Assembly: GCA_963795415.1 (NCBI GenBank)
Contig: CAWCHQ010000001.1
Coordinates: 1,860,001-1,924,000, forward strand
Source: CAVSUZ01 sp963795415
GTDB taxonomy: Bacteria; Pseudomonadota; Alphaproteobacteria; Acetobacterales; Acetobacteraceae
Direction: 5' to 3'
DNA length: 64,000 bases
Position numbers and translations under genes: made by a program. The notes under the pieces were generated by a model. That model had not been told where the DNA came from, searched no databases, and worked only from the letters and a program-made list of their open reading frames with translations. Shown piece by piece: positions 51,164 to 59,373 of this stretch. How positions within the stretch are numbered: position 1 is the stretch's first letter; every line of letters begins with the position of its first letter.

Positions 51164-52240
51164 TCATGCCGCGGTCCGTCCCCCTTCATACCAAGCCCGC
51201 GTGCGGCGGACGATGTGCACGACCGACAGCATGACCGGCACTTCCACCAGCACACCTACGACAGTCGCGAGTGCCGCCCCTGATTGAAATCCAAACAGGA
51301 CGATGGCCGTTGCCACGGCCAGTTCAAAGAAGTTGCTGGCTCCGATGAGTGACGACGGCCCCGCCACGCACCACTCGACGCCCAGGCTCCGATTCAGCCC
51401 GTAGGCAAGGCTCGCGTTGAAATAGACCTGAATGACAATCGGCACCGCCAGCATGACGATGACGAGCGGTTGATGCATGATCTGCTCGCCTTGCAGACCG
51501 AACAGCAGCACCAACGTGAGCAGCAGCGCCGACAATGAAAGCGGCGCCAGCCGATGAAGCGTGTTGGCGAGCGCCGTTTTCCTACCGTCTGCCAGCAGCG
51601 ATCGCCGCCAAAGCTGGGCCACGATTACCGGGACGACGATGTAAAGCACGACAGATAGTATGAGCGTGTCCCACGGCACCGCGATCGAGGACAGGCCGAG
51701 CAGCAGCGCAACGATCGGTGCGAATGCGAAGACCATGATCGCGTCGTTGAGTGCGACTTGCGACAACGTGAAATGCGGCTCGCCATACACAAGGTTTGAC
51801 CAGACGAATACCATCGCCGTGCAGGGTGCCGCCGCCAGCAGAATCAGGCCCGCGATGTAGCTATCGATCTGACCGGGGGGCAGGTATGGCCGAAACACAT
51901 GCGCGATGAACAACCAGCCGAGCAGCGCCATTGAAAACGGTTTGACCAGCCAGTTGACGCCGGCCGTGGCGGCGATACCGCGCCAATGCTGGCCCACTTC
52001 GCGCAGCGCGGCGGGGTCGATCTTAAGCAGCATGGGCACGATCATGAGCCAGACCAGCACCGCGACGGGGAGATTGACCTGCGCGACGGTCGCATTGCCA
52101 AGGAGACGGAAAACGCCCGGCAACATCTGGCCGAGAATGATCCCGGTAACAATGCAGAGCGCGACCCAGACCGTCAAAAAGCGTTCGAACAGGTCCATCC
52201 CAGGCTTTGCCCGACCGGCGGCGATAGTGGATTCACTCAT
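51164..52240 (-). CDS. acr3: ACR3-type arsenite efflux transporter
   Basis: A 358-residue arsenite exporter of the ACR3/ArsB bile-acid-symporter superfamily with about ten membrane helices. The functional cysteine is in 'LILLAAAPCTAMVFVWSNLV'; 'NWLVKPFSMALLGWLF' and 'SSLIGASNFFELAVATAI' are characteristic. Start ATG 52240 gives the normal length; the frame is open to 52411. It is the third gene of an arsR-arsM-acr3 set on the minus strand and removes As(III) from the cytoplasm. Confidence 0.95.
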   Translation of the reverse strand: MSESTIAAGRAKPGMDLFERFLTVWVALCIVTGIILGQMLPGVFRLLGNATVAQVNLPVAVLVWLMIVPMLLKIDPAALREVGQHWRGIAATAGVNWLVKPFSMALLGWLFIAHVFRPYLPPGQIDSYIAGLILLAAAPCTAMVFVWSNLVYGEPHFTLSQVALNDAIMVFAFAPIVALLLGLSSIAVPWDTLILSVVLYIVVPVIVAQLWRRSLLADGRKTALANTLHRLAPLSLSALLLTLVLLFGLQGEQIMHQPLVIVMLAVPIVIQVYFNASLAYGLNRSLGVEWCVAGPSSLIGASNFFELAVATAIVLFGFQSGAALATVVGVLVEVPVMLSVVHIVRRTRAWYEGGRTAA

Positions 52241-52328
52241 GAGGCGCAGTCCTTCAGTGCGCTCCGCGCCGAATTGCCGGTGCAGAGAAACAGCACGTTG
52301 AAGGGTGGGCGGCGGGAGATCCCGCCGC

Positions 52329-53168
52329 TCACGAGCAGCAACTTGTCGCGCAGCAAGCGTCGCCCGACGCGGGGTCAGGCTTGCGGGCCTCGATAATTGC
52401 CGATGCGACAAAGTTCTCGATGCCGCGTCCGGGTGCCCAGGTTGCTATCATATCACGGCTTTCCGGCTTCACCATCACGCATACATCGCGAAACCCTGCC
52501 GCTTGCAGCCATGCCTCGATTTCCAGCACGGGGGCCGCACCGGCTACACAGCCGCAAACGAGGGCACGGTCCGCGGCGAGATCGGGTGTCAATGGCCTCG
52601 TGTTCACGACATCTGAAATCGCCAGCCGTCCGCCGGGCTTCAGCACGCGAAACGCCTCGCGGAAAACCTGCGGCTTATCGGGCACAAGATTGATGACGCA
52701 ATTCGACAAGATCACGTCGGCGGTGTTGTCGGCGACTGGAAGGTGTTCCAATTCCCCCAAACGGAACTCTACATTCGTTGCACCGACCTTGGCGGCGTTC
52801 TCGCGGGCCTTTTTCAGCATTTCATGCGTCATATCGACGCCGATCACATGCCCCGCCGTGCCGACCTGACGCGCGGCCAGCAGGCAGTCGAATCCGGCCC
52901 CGCTGCCGAGGTCAATTACGACCTCGCCCGGCTTCATCGCGGCGATAGCTTGCGGATTACCGCAGCCAAGTCCGAGATTTGCGCCTTCCGGCACAGCCGC
53001 CAATTCATCGGCGGAGTAGCCCATCTCGCTAGCCTTCACATCAACGCTGGAATCGTCGGGTGACGCCGCCGGGGCGCAGCATGAAGACGCCGCACCCGCA
53101 GCGATACCACCGTACCTGGTTCGCACCATTTCCTTGATTTCAATCGTGCTCATGTCTGAGTCTGACAT
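52329..53168 (-). CDS. arsM: arsenite S-adenosylmethionine methyltransferase
   Basis: A 279-residue ArsM. SAM motif 'VIDLGSGAGFDCLLAA' is at residues ~84-99. The arsenic-binding cysteines have counterparts at C69 ('GLGCGNP'), C157 ('LSNCVINL') and C207 ('CGCVAGA'); further cysteine pairs are at 30-31 and in the tail 'GDACCATSCCS'. It methylates As(III) to less toxic or volatile forms. The start is ATG 53168 or ATG 53153; it follows the arsR stop by three bases. Confidence 0.95.
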   Translation of the reverse strand: MSDSDMSTIEIKEMVRTRYGGIAAGAASSCCAPAASPDDSSVDVKASEMGYSADELAAVPEGANLGLGCGNPQAIAAMKPGEVVIDLGSGAGFDCLLAARQVGTAGHVIGVDMTHEMLKKARENAAKVGATNVEFRLGELEHLPVADNTADVILSNCVINLVPDKPQVFREAFRVLKPGGRLAISDVVNTRPLTPDLAADRALVCGCVAGAAPVLEIEAWLQAAGFRDVCVMVKPESRDMIATWAPGRGIENFVASAIIEARKPDPASGDACCATSCCS

Positions 53169-53171
53169 AAT

Positions 53172-53531
53172 TCACGTTTTCCCTTTTGCTGGTGCCCCGG
53201 ACGAGGAGGCTGTTTCAGGCGCACAGACAGGCAGGCGTCCGGTCGTAGGACGGCCGCAGCAGTTTTCGGTGAGGAAGAACAGCAGCGCATTCATGACGCG
53301 ATATTCGGCCGCGTAGATCAGCGACCGGCCATGGCGCGTGCATGTCGCGAGTTTCGCGTTCTTGAGGTCTTTGAGATGGAAGGCGAGCGTCGCGGACGGC
53401 AGACCGAGCCGTTCCCCGATCTGCCCGGCGGGCAACCCTTCCGGTCCCGCCTGGACCAGCAGGCGGTAGATGTCGAGGCGGGTTTCCTGCGCAAGCGCAC
53501 CCAAAGCGGCCAACGCTTCCAGCTTCTCCAT
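53172..53531 (-). CDS. arsR: ArsR-type arsenite-responsive repressor
   Basis: A 119-residue ArsR/SmtB winged-helix repressor. The DNA-reading helix region is 'GQIGERLGLPSATLAFHLKD'. Arsenite ligands are C-terminal: C91, C92 and C103 ('ENCCGRPTTGRLPVCAPE'), the arrangement known from Acidithiobacillus ArsR (a Cys pair plus a third about 7-11 residues on) rather than the E. coli type. It heads the arsR-arsM-acr3 operon and should repress it until As(III) binds. Confidence 0.95.
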   Translation of the reverse strand: MEKLEALAALGALAQETRLDIYRLLVQAGPEGLPAGQIGERLGLPSATLAFHLKDLKNAKLATCTRHGRSLIYAAEYRVMNALLFFLTENCCGRPTTGRLPVCAPETASSSGAPAKGKT

Positions 53532-53552
53532 ATCTCCAACATAGTGGAGATA
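53531..53552. promoter_or_regulatory. probable ArsR operator
   Basis: Inverted repeat TATCTCCA (53531-53538) / TGGAGATA (53545-53552) with 6-base spacer, touching the arsR start codon and covering its ribosome site. Autorepression by ArsR at such a site is typical; no other palindrome of this quality is near. Confidence 0.55.
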
Positions 53553-53627
53553 CCCAACCAGTCAAGGGCCTGACGATAAACCGGGCAACCGCCAAGCAGA
53601 AGCGGGCACGATGGGGAAGACGATAAC

Positions 53628-53819
53628 ATGGATGAGGAAATCTTGATCCGCTATTCGGATGATCGATTGTATGCCGTCACCGTCATGCGGCCCGACAGCG
53701 GCAACATTTTTTACCGGATTGTCACACCCGCAGCTATCCCGCAAAGTGCTGGCGAAGGATTGAGCGAGGAATACCGGCACGGCGTAACTCGCCCTGGTGC
53801 GCCCGCAGGATGCCAATGA
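53628..53819 (+). CDS. possible small protein divergent from arsR
   Basis: A 63-residue frame starting ATG 53628 ('MDEEILIRYSDDRLYAVTVM'). The composition is protein-like, but there is no recognisable family or strong ribosome site and its end overlaps a remnant on the other strand. It may be part of a decayed gene. Confidence 0.25.
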   Translation: MDEEILIRYSDDRLYAVTVMRPDSGNIFYRIVTPAAIPQSAGEGLSEEYRHGVTRPGAPAGCQ

Positions 53820-53853
53820 TTCGCTGGACCAAGTCGGCGTTTGTCGTGCTCAT
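53734..53853 (-). pseudogene. possible N-terminal scar of a nucleotidyltransferase-type gene
   Basis: From ATG 53853 the minus strand encodes 39 residues ('MSTTNADLVQRIIGILRAHQ', 'GELRRAGIPRS') before a stop. The pattern 'ILRAHxxELRxxGI' is how many MntA/HepN-linked nucleotidyltransferases begin, but the catalytic 'GSxxRG' part does not follow. Weak evidence. Confidence 0.25.
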
Positions 53854-53898
53854 GGCACAGGATTGCACGAAATTGAGTGTTGTGCTGGCGGAGGGAGG

Positions 53899-54558
53899 TC
53901 AAAGCCCACCGAGATAGTGGGAGAGCGCGTCTAGCTCTTGCTCTGGGTAAGTTTTGAGCAGGGCGGACATCCAGGGATTGTTGGCGCGGGTGTTGTCGTG
54001 GAAGGCGTTCATGGTGGTGCGGAGATAATCAATCTCCTGCCCGGCGAGGCGGGGGTTGGTGCTGTCGCCCAGAAAACCTCCGAGATGGCACTGCGTGCAC
54101 TGTCCGGAGGCGATGTCCGCGGTAGCGCGAGCGCTCTCGTCGTGGGAGGCGCTGGGCTGGCCGAGATCCGGCCACTTCTTTTGTTCGAAATACTCCCCCA
54201 GTGCCAGCATCTCGTCATGGCTGAGGGGCTGGGCGATCGGAGCCATGATCGGGCTGCTCCGGGCGCCGGTTTTGAAATCCCGCAGTTCCAGAAAGATATA
54301 GCCGGCGTGCTGGCCCCAGATGACGGGAATGTCCTTGCTGACCGGGACGCCCTGGGCGCCGTGGCACGCGGTGCAAATGGCGGCTTTCTGGCTCATGGCG
54401 TCGGGGGCGGAGGATTGGGCGAGGGACGGGGTTGGGAGGAAGGGAACTAATGCCAGGAACCATAAGTTTCGACCCCTTCCCCTTCCCCCTCGCGGGCTCC
54501 CATTGCGCTCCGCGCTATGGGGACCCGGTGCAAGCGGAGAGGTTGGTGTGGCGAACAA
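53899..54558 (-). CDS. exported dihaem cytochrome c
   Basis: A cytochrome c with two haem sites, 'ICTACHGAQG' and 'GQCTQCHLGGF', and methionines fit for axial ligation, resembling cytochrome c4/c553. A signal-like stretch 'NLWFLALVPFLPTPSLAQS' precedes the mature part. No ATG or GTG occurs in frame between the end of the dehydrogenase gene and this stretch; TTG 54558 is the best start (219 residues), giving an unusually long basic leader, so a small indel near the 5' end is possible. It lies 4 bases after the PQQ dehydrogenase gene and is its likely electron acceptor in the periplasm. Confidence 0.85.
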   Translation of the reverse strand: MFATPTSPLAPGPHSAERNGSPRGGRGRGRNLWFLALVPFLPTPSLAQSSAPDAMSQKAAICTACHGAQGVPVSKDIPVIWGQHAGYIFLELRDFKTGARSSPIMAPIAQPLSHDEMLALGEYFEQKKWPDLGQPSASHDESARATADIASGQCTQCHLGGFLGDSTNPRLAGQEIDYLRTTMNAFHDNTRANNPWMSALLKTYPEQELDALSHYLGGL

Positions 54559-54562
54559 ACGA

Positions 54563-56281
54563 TCAGTCGAGCGTAAACGCGATGAGGGCGTTGCCGCGCT
54601 TGTAGTCGAGTTGGGTGTTACCGCCGGCGGCAACCACGATGTACTGCCTGCCGTCCACGGTATAGGAAGCGGGCGGGGCATTCACGCCGGCGCCGGCCTG
54701 GAAGCGCCACAGTTCGGCGCCGGTTCCGGCGTCATAAGCCTTGAAGAAGCCGTTGCCCTCACCGGTGAAGACCAGTCCCCCGGCGGTCGCGAGGACGCCG
54801 CCGATCATCGGCTGCTGGGTCTTTACCTGCCAGGCGATGCGGCCGGTGTTGTAGTCCACGGCGGTGATGTTGCCCCATTGCTCGGCGCCAGGAATGATCG
54901 TGAAGGCGCCGCCGAGCCAAAGCTTGCCCTCGGGGTAGGGGGCGGGGGTGACGGTGTAGGTCATCGGCTGATGCAGATTGATGGCGTAGGCGAGGCCGAG
55001 GCCAGGCTGCACGGCGATCGGTGACCACTCCACGCCGCCATTGGCGCCTGGCAGCATGACGGTGCCTTTCTCGGTGGGCAGCGCCCACATGTTCTTTTGC
55101 GGCACCATCGGTTCCGAGAAGCGGATCGGGCTGCAGTCTTCCGCCTCGTTGACATAGAGGTGGCCGGATTTTCCGGCCTGAAGGACGCCCTCGACCGGGT
55201 TGCCCGACTGGTCGCGTACCTGCACCAGCACGGGCGGGCTGACCGCATCGAGGTCCCACACGTCGTGGGGGATGAACTGGAAGTGGCAGACGTATTTGCC
55301 GGTATCGAGGTCGAGGGAGACGAGCGAATCGGTGTAGAGATTGTCGCCGGGCCTGACGGCGCCCTCGAGATCGGGGGACGGGTTGCCGACGGCGAAATAG
55401 ATCCGATGGTGGATCAGGTCAACCGCCGGATTCTGCCACACGCCGCCACCGAGTTTTTTGTACGGATCGCCGGTTTTGACCAGGGTTTCCTTTTCCGCGG
55501 CGATATCGCGGTGCAGATCGCGGCCGGTGGCGTCGGTGGTGGCCCAGACGCCGATCGAATTCTCGGGGATTGTGTCGAAATTCCAGATCAGCTTGCCGTT
55601 TTCGGCGTCGTAGGCGCGAACGAAGCCGCGGATGCCGTATTCTCCGCCATTGGTGCCGATAAGGATTTTCCCGTTCACGGCGGTGGGCGCCATCGTTTCG
55701 CTGTAACCGAGGGTCGGGTCGGCGATCTGCACCTGCCAGACGACGTCTCCTGTCTTGGCGTTCAGCGCCACCAGCTTGGAATCGAGCGTAGCAAGGTAGA
55801 CCTTGTCGCCATAGGCGGCGACGCCGCGGTTGTTAGGTCCGCAGCAATATACGGTCAGCGGGCCGAGTTTCTGCTGATATTCCCACACCTGCTCGCCAGT
55901 CCGGGCATTCAGGGCGAAGACATGGTCGAAGGAGGTGGTGATGTACATCACGCCGTTGACAACAATGGGTGTGGTCTCCATCGATTCCTTAACGTCCGTC
56001 TGGAAGATCCAGGCCGGCCGGAGGCGGTTGACATTGCTGACGTTGATCTGGCGGTTGGGGTAAAACCGCGTCTGCGCGTAGTTTCCGTTGGTGTGGAGGA
56101 AGTTGTTCCCGTCGCTTCCGGCGTTATCAAGCGCATCCTGAGTGACAACCGAAAGGTCGCCGTAGCGGGGTGGAGGCGGCGGTGGCGGGTTGGCTTGTTG
56201 GGACCATGCCGGTGAAAACATGGTCACGGCCGCCATTGCGGACGCGCCCAGCAACAGGGCGCTTTTTGCGCTCGCTCGCAA
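54563..56281 (-). CDS. PQQ-dependent alcohol dehydrogenase
   Basis: A 572-residue quinoprotein alcohol dehydrogenase with an N-terminal export signal ('MRASAKSALLLGASAMAAVT' to about residue 28) followed by a proline run. The eight-bladed propeller contains the vicinal cysteines C146-C147 ('VYCCGPNNRG'), metal ligands E214 ('GTNGGEYGIRG') and N300 ('AVGNPSPD'), and the catalytic D343 in 'HDVWDLDAVSP'. D345, two residues after D343, matches the extra aspartate that marks lanthanide-using enzymes (XoxF, PedH); calcium enzymes have Ala/Ser/Thr there. Periplasmic; passes electrons to the cytochrome c encoded next. Confidence 0.93.
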   Translation of the reverse strand: MRASAKSALLLGASAMAAVTMFSPAWSQQANPPPPPPPRYGDLSVVTQDALDNAGSDGNNFLHTNGNYAQTRFYPNRQINVSNVNRLRPAWIFQTDVKESMETTPIVVNGVMYITTSFDHVFALNARTGEQVWEYQQKLGPLTVYCCGPNNRGVAAYGDKVYLATLDSKLVALNAKTGDVVWQVQIADPTLGYSETMAPTAVNGKILIGTNGGEYGIRGFVRAYDAENGKLIWNFDTIPENSIGVWATTDATGRDLHRDIAAEKETLVKTGDPYKKLGGGVWQNPAVDLIHHRIYFAVGNPSPDLEGAVRPGDNLYTDSLVSLDLDTGKYVCHFQFIPHDVWDLDAVSPPVLVQVRDQSGNPVEGVLQAGKSGHLYVNEAEDCSPIRFSEPMVPQKNMWALPTEKGTVMLPGANGGVEWSPIAVQPGLGLAYAINLHQPMTYTVTPAPYPEGKLWLGGAFTIIPGAEQWGNITAVDYNTGRIAWQVKTQQPMIGGVLATAGGLVFTGEGNGFFKAYDAGTGAELWRFQAGAGVNAPPASYTVDGRQYIVVAAGGNTQLDYKRGNALIAFTLD

Positions 56282-56492
56282 AGTTTCCTCCTGGGTTTTG
56301 TTGGTGGAAGTGGCGATTTAAGCTTAGCGAAACGAACACTAGGCCTCGGTCGCTCGCCGTGTAAAGCACCTGCGCGGGTCGGGGCCCGAAGGCAGGCGCT
56401 TAAGCGATCTTGCTTCAGCGTTGGGCGCCGGCAACGGCGGAGGGCAGGTTGAGGCGGTTTTCCTCGAGCATGGCGAGATCGTCGAAGGCAGT

Positions 56493-58028
56493 TCAGCGGC
56501 GGCTGGGGAAGGTGCGCAGCTGGGACAGGTGGTAGGCGCCGAACAGCGGCAGGCCGATGGTGTAAGCGAGAAGGCCGCCCGCAATGAGCGCGGCGAGGGC
56601 GAGCAGCCTGACGCCGCCGACGAGGTGATGCGCGAAGAGAGATTTGTCGAGGACCGCGACGACGACCGCCATCAGGATGGAGGCACCGAGGATCCGAAGG
56701 GTGCGGGAGATCAGGGGGGCATCAAGGCGGAGTTGGCCCCGACGGGCCAGGGCGGCGCCCAGGCCCAGCATGTTGAAAATTGCGGCGAGACTGGTGGCGA
56801 GGGCCGGGCCCGTGGACTGAAGGGGGCGCATGAAGGCCAGGTTCAGCGCCAGGTTCAGGACCACGGCCGTGACGCCGATCCTGACAGGGGTGGCGGTGTC
56901 ACCTCGGGCGAAGAAGCCGGGAGCGAGCACCTTCACCAGGACGAAGGCGGGAAGGCCGACCGCGTAGGCCGCGAGGGCGCGGGCCGAGAGGGTGGCATCC
57001 TGGGCGCTGAACGCGCCGCGGCCGAACAAGACAGAGATGATCGGGTGGGCGGCGACGATCAGGGCGAGGGCGGCGGGAAGTGTCAGGAACAGGGCGTATT
57101 CGATGGCGCGGTTCTGGGTGGCCAGGGCGGCGGGGCCATCTCCGGCGCGGACCTGGCGGGAAAGCAGCGGGAGCATGGCGGTGCCAACCGCAGTGCCGAT
57201 GACGCCCAGGGGAAGCTGCTGGACCCGGTCGGCATAGTAGAGGACCGAGACGGTGCCGGCCGGAAGCAGGCTGGCTATGATAACGTCGATGGCGAGATTG
57301 AGCTGGGTTACGCCGGCGCCGACGAGACCTGGCAGCATCCGGCGAAGCAGTATGCGGATCTGAGGGGTGAGGCGTGGCCAGGGGAGGCGGAAGCCGACGC
57401 CGGCGCGACGCAAGGCGACCATGAGCACGGCGAGCTGAGCCACCCCGGAGGCGGTGACGCCCCAGGAAAGGGCGTGCCCGATAGTGGGCACGTAGGGGGC
57501 GAGGCCCAGCATGAAGGCGATCGAGATGAGGTTGAACAGGACGTAGGAGGCGGAGGCGGCGGTGAACCGGTCCATACCGTTCAGGACGCCCGAGATCAGC
57601 GCGGCGAGGCAGATAAGGATGAGGTAGGGAAAGGTGATCCGGGAGAGGGTGACGGCGAGCGCGAACTTGGCGGGGGTGGCGCTGAAGCCCGGAGCGAGTA
57701 CCAGCATCAGCTGGGGCATGAAGATCTCGCCTGCGATAGTGAGCAGGCCGAGCCAAAAGAACATGATGGCGAAGGCTTCCTCGGCGAAGCGGCGGGCGGC
57801 CTGGGGGCCCTCGGCTGCCAGCATGCCGGAGAAAGCGGGGACGAAGGCGGCATTGAATGCGCCTTCCCCGAACAGGCGGCGGAAGAGGTTAGGGAGCTTC
57901 AGGGCTACGAAGAAGGCGTCGGCGACCGGGCCGGCGCCGATCAGGGCGGCGATGAGCATGTCCCGGGCGAAGCCGAGGATGCGGCTCGCCATGGTCCAGC
58001 CGCCGACGGTGAGGACGCCGCGGAGCAT
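56493..58028 (-). CDS. murJ: lipid II flippase MurJ (MviN)
   Basis: A 511-residue MOP-superfamily protein with ~14 membrane helices, typical MurJ length. Conserved stretches: 'MASRILGFARDMLIAALIGA', 'ADAFFVALKLPNLFRRLFGE', 'GAFNAAFVPAFS', 'VLYYADRVQQLPLGVIGTAV' and 'KVLAPGFFARGDTATPVRIG'. It moves lipid II across the membrane for peptidoglycan synthesis. A vapC remnant ends directly next to its start, at 58029. Confidence 0.96.
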   Translation of the reverse strand: MLRGVLTVGGWTMASRILGFARDMLIAALIGAGPVADAFFVALKLPNLFRRLFGEGAFNAAFVPAFSGMLAAEGPQAARRFAEEAFAIMFFWLGLLTIAGEIFMPQLMLVLAPGFSATPAKFALAVTLSRITFPYLILICLAALISGVLNGMDRFTAASASYVLFNLISIAFMLGLAPYVPTIGHALSWGVTASGVAQLAVLMVALRRAGVGFRLPWPRLTPQIRILLRRMLPGLVGAGVTQLNLAIDVIIASLLPAGTVSVLYYADRVQQLPLGVIGTAVGTAMLPLLSRQVRAGDGPAALATQNRAIEYALFLTLPAALALIVAAHPIISVLFGRGAFSAQDATLSARALAAYAVGLPAFVLVKVLAPGFFARGDTATPVRIGVTAVVLNLALNLAFMRPLQSTGPALATSLAAIFNMLGLGAALARRGQLRLDAPLISRTLRILGASILMAVVVAVLDKSLFAHHLVGGVRLLALAALIAGGLLAYTIGLPLFGAYHLSQLRTFPSRR

Positions 58029-58311
58029 TTAGCGGATCAGTTCCATTTGCAGCCCAAGCGGGCCGGCGACGCGGGTGAAAGCCCGGTCGGCCGCCAGAAT
58101 CGGTTGATGCTCACGACGTGCCAGGGCCAGACAGACACGGTCTCCGGAGGGAGAGACCAAACGGTCCCGTTTCTCGAGTGAGGCGGCCGGCCGTCACGGC
58201 AAGTGGCAGGTCAACACCGACGGGGGTGAGCGGCAATTGTTCGATAGTCAGGTTGATGTCGTGTGCCGGCACGTTTGACCGGTCGAGCATAGCGGAGGTG
58301 TCCACGATCAT
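58029..58311 (-). pseudogene. degraded VapC (PIN-domain) toxin gene
   Basis: Starts 'MIVDTSAMLD' with the first PIN aspartate, overlapping the antitoxin stop (ATGA). About 40 internal residues, including the expected glutamate, are deleted. Then 'RETGPFGLSL' breaks frame, and the other frame continues 'GDRVCLALARREHQPILAAD' and 'RAFTRVAGPLGLQMELIR', the normal VapC end. The toxin cannot be active. The intact relative at 58638 shows the missing parts. Confidence 0.85.
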
Positions 58312-58574
58312 CCTCGGTTTTGGCGAGCCGCCTCGGCTCGCTTCTCGGCGATGAATTGCTCCACGGTGAGACCGGCCACATATGGCCGCAGTCGTTCCTG
58401 AATTTGACCGAGAATCGCGTGCAGCGGGCGGATCCGCAGCTCTCTATTTTCGACCCAAGGTCGGACACTGGAGCCGTCCTTGATGTGCGCTTGTGCGAGC
58501 TGCTCTGGAGCGATGACGAGAGCCCCGTCCTTCCTGATCTTCACGACGGTTTCGCTGTAATCGGGCATGTTCAA
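58308..58574 (-). CDS. AbrB-type VapB antitoxin of the broken module
   Basis: An 88-residue swapped-hairpin AbrB/MazE-type antitoxin: 'ETVVKIRKDGALVIAPEQLA', then 'VENRELRIRPLHAILGQIQE'. It is intact although its toxin gene is dead. It might still bind its own operator or cross-react with the neighbouring module. Confidence 0.8.
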   Translation of the reverse strand: MNMPDYSETVVKIRKDGALVIAPEQLAQAHIKDGSSVRPWVENRELRIRPLHAILGQIQERLRPYVAGLTVEQFIAEKRAEAARQNRG

Positions 58575-58637
58575 GTTATGGCACGCCCGAGAGGCCGTGC
58601 AACGCGGAAAACCTTCGCTTTTCTGGAGGGCAAAGCA

Positions 58638-59027
58638 TTAGCGGATCAGCTCCACCGTGACGCCAAGGGCTGGGCCGACCTGGGTCCAGGTGCGGTCAGC
58701 GGTAATAGCTGGGCGGTTCTCGTGGCGAGCAAGGGCGAGGCAGACGCGATCCCCCAGCGAGAGGCCGAACTGGCGGGTTGCGGCGTAGAGCAGACCGGCC
58801 TCAATGGCGAGGTCTCGGGTCAGATCCATGACATGGATCGGAAGCTCCTCGACGATTGCGCGGGCTTCCTGCGCCGAACCGGTGCGGGCGACCAGGCGGG
58901 CGGCGACCTCGGCCAGGTTGGCGGCCGAAATGGCGGCCTCGCCCTCGGCGATAATGTCAGCGACCCTCTGATGGCCCGGTTCGCGTTCGAGCAGGGCTAT
59001 GATCGCGGTCGCGTCCAGGATGCTCAT
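58638..59027 (-). CDS. vapC: VapC-type PIN-domain toxin
   Basis: A 129-residue PIN-domain ribonuclease toxin with all four acidic residues: D5 ('SILDATAII'), E40 ('ANLAEVAARL'), D93 ('LSLGDRVCLALA') and D111 ('AITADRTW'). VapC toxins cut tRNA or rRNA and are held by VapB. The start at ATG 59027 lies inside the 3' part of the antitoxin gene. This module is the intact one of two. Confidence 0.92.
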   Translation of the reverse strand: MSILDATAIIALLEREPGHQRVADIIAEGEAAISAANLAEVAARLVARTGSAQEARAIVEELPIHVMDLTRDLAIEAGLLYAATRQFGLSLGDRVCLALARHENRPAITADRTWTQVGPALGVTVELIR

Positions 59028-59331
59028 GCGTGGGAGATTCCAGACTTGCTTGCGATTCGGCCAGTTCGAAGGCGGGAGTGGCAAGATCCTGGGACGGAAG
59101 GTCCTGCCTGCGCTGGTTGAGGAGCCACTCGACGCCGCTTTCTCGGGCGGGGAAACGGCTGAGGCGGTCCTGGAGCGCAGCCAGGACGTGACGTACCGGG
59201 CGAAGGCGCAATTCTCCATTTTCGACGCGAGCAGTCATTGTGGCACCATTATCGAGGCCGAGCATTCGCCGGTATTTGGCAGGGATGGAAATCCTGCCGG
59301 ATTCGGCGAGTTTGACAAGATCTCCGGGCAT
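58957..59331 (-). CDS. vapB: AbrB-type VapB antitoxin of the intact module
   Basis: Begins 'MPGDLVKLAESGRISIPAKY' and 'RRMLGLDNGATMTARVENGE', a standard AbrB DNA-binding part, and shares 'ENGELRLRPVRHVLAALQDR' with the other antitoxin. The frame runs to 58957, 71 bases into vapC, giving 124 residues; VapB proteins are usually 75-95 long and end near the toxin start. The tail ('THEHPGRDRDHSPARTRTGP') looks like read-through in the wrong frame, so a small indel near the 3' end is likely. Confidence 0.8.
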   Translation of the reverse strand: MPGDLVKLAESGRISIPAKYRRMLGLDNGATMTARVENGELRLRPVRHVLAALQDRLSRFPARESGVEWLLNQRRQDLPSQDLATPAFELAESQASLESPTHEHPGRDRDHSPARTRTGPSEGR

Positions 59332-59373
59332 GGCAGGACAATAGGAGGGGGAAGGGGGGACGGCAAGGGATGA

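Noticed and set aside
56421..58181. 586-codon open frame antisense to murJ
   Set aside because: Gly/Asp/Gln-rich low-complexity translation with no domain; murJ is clear on the minus strand.
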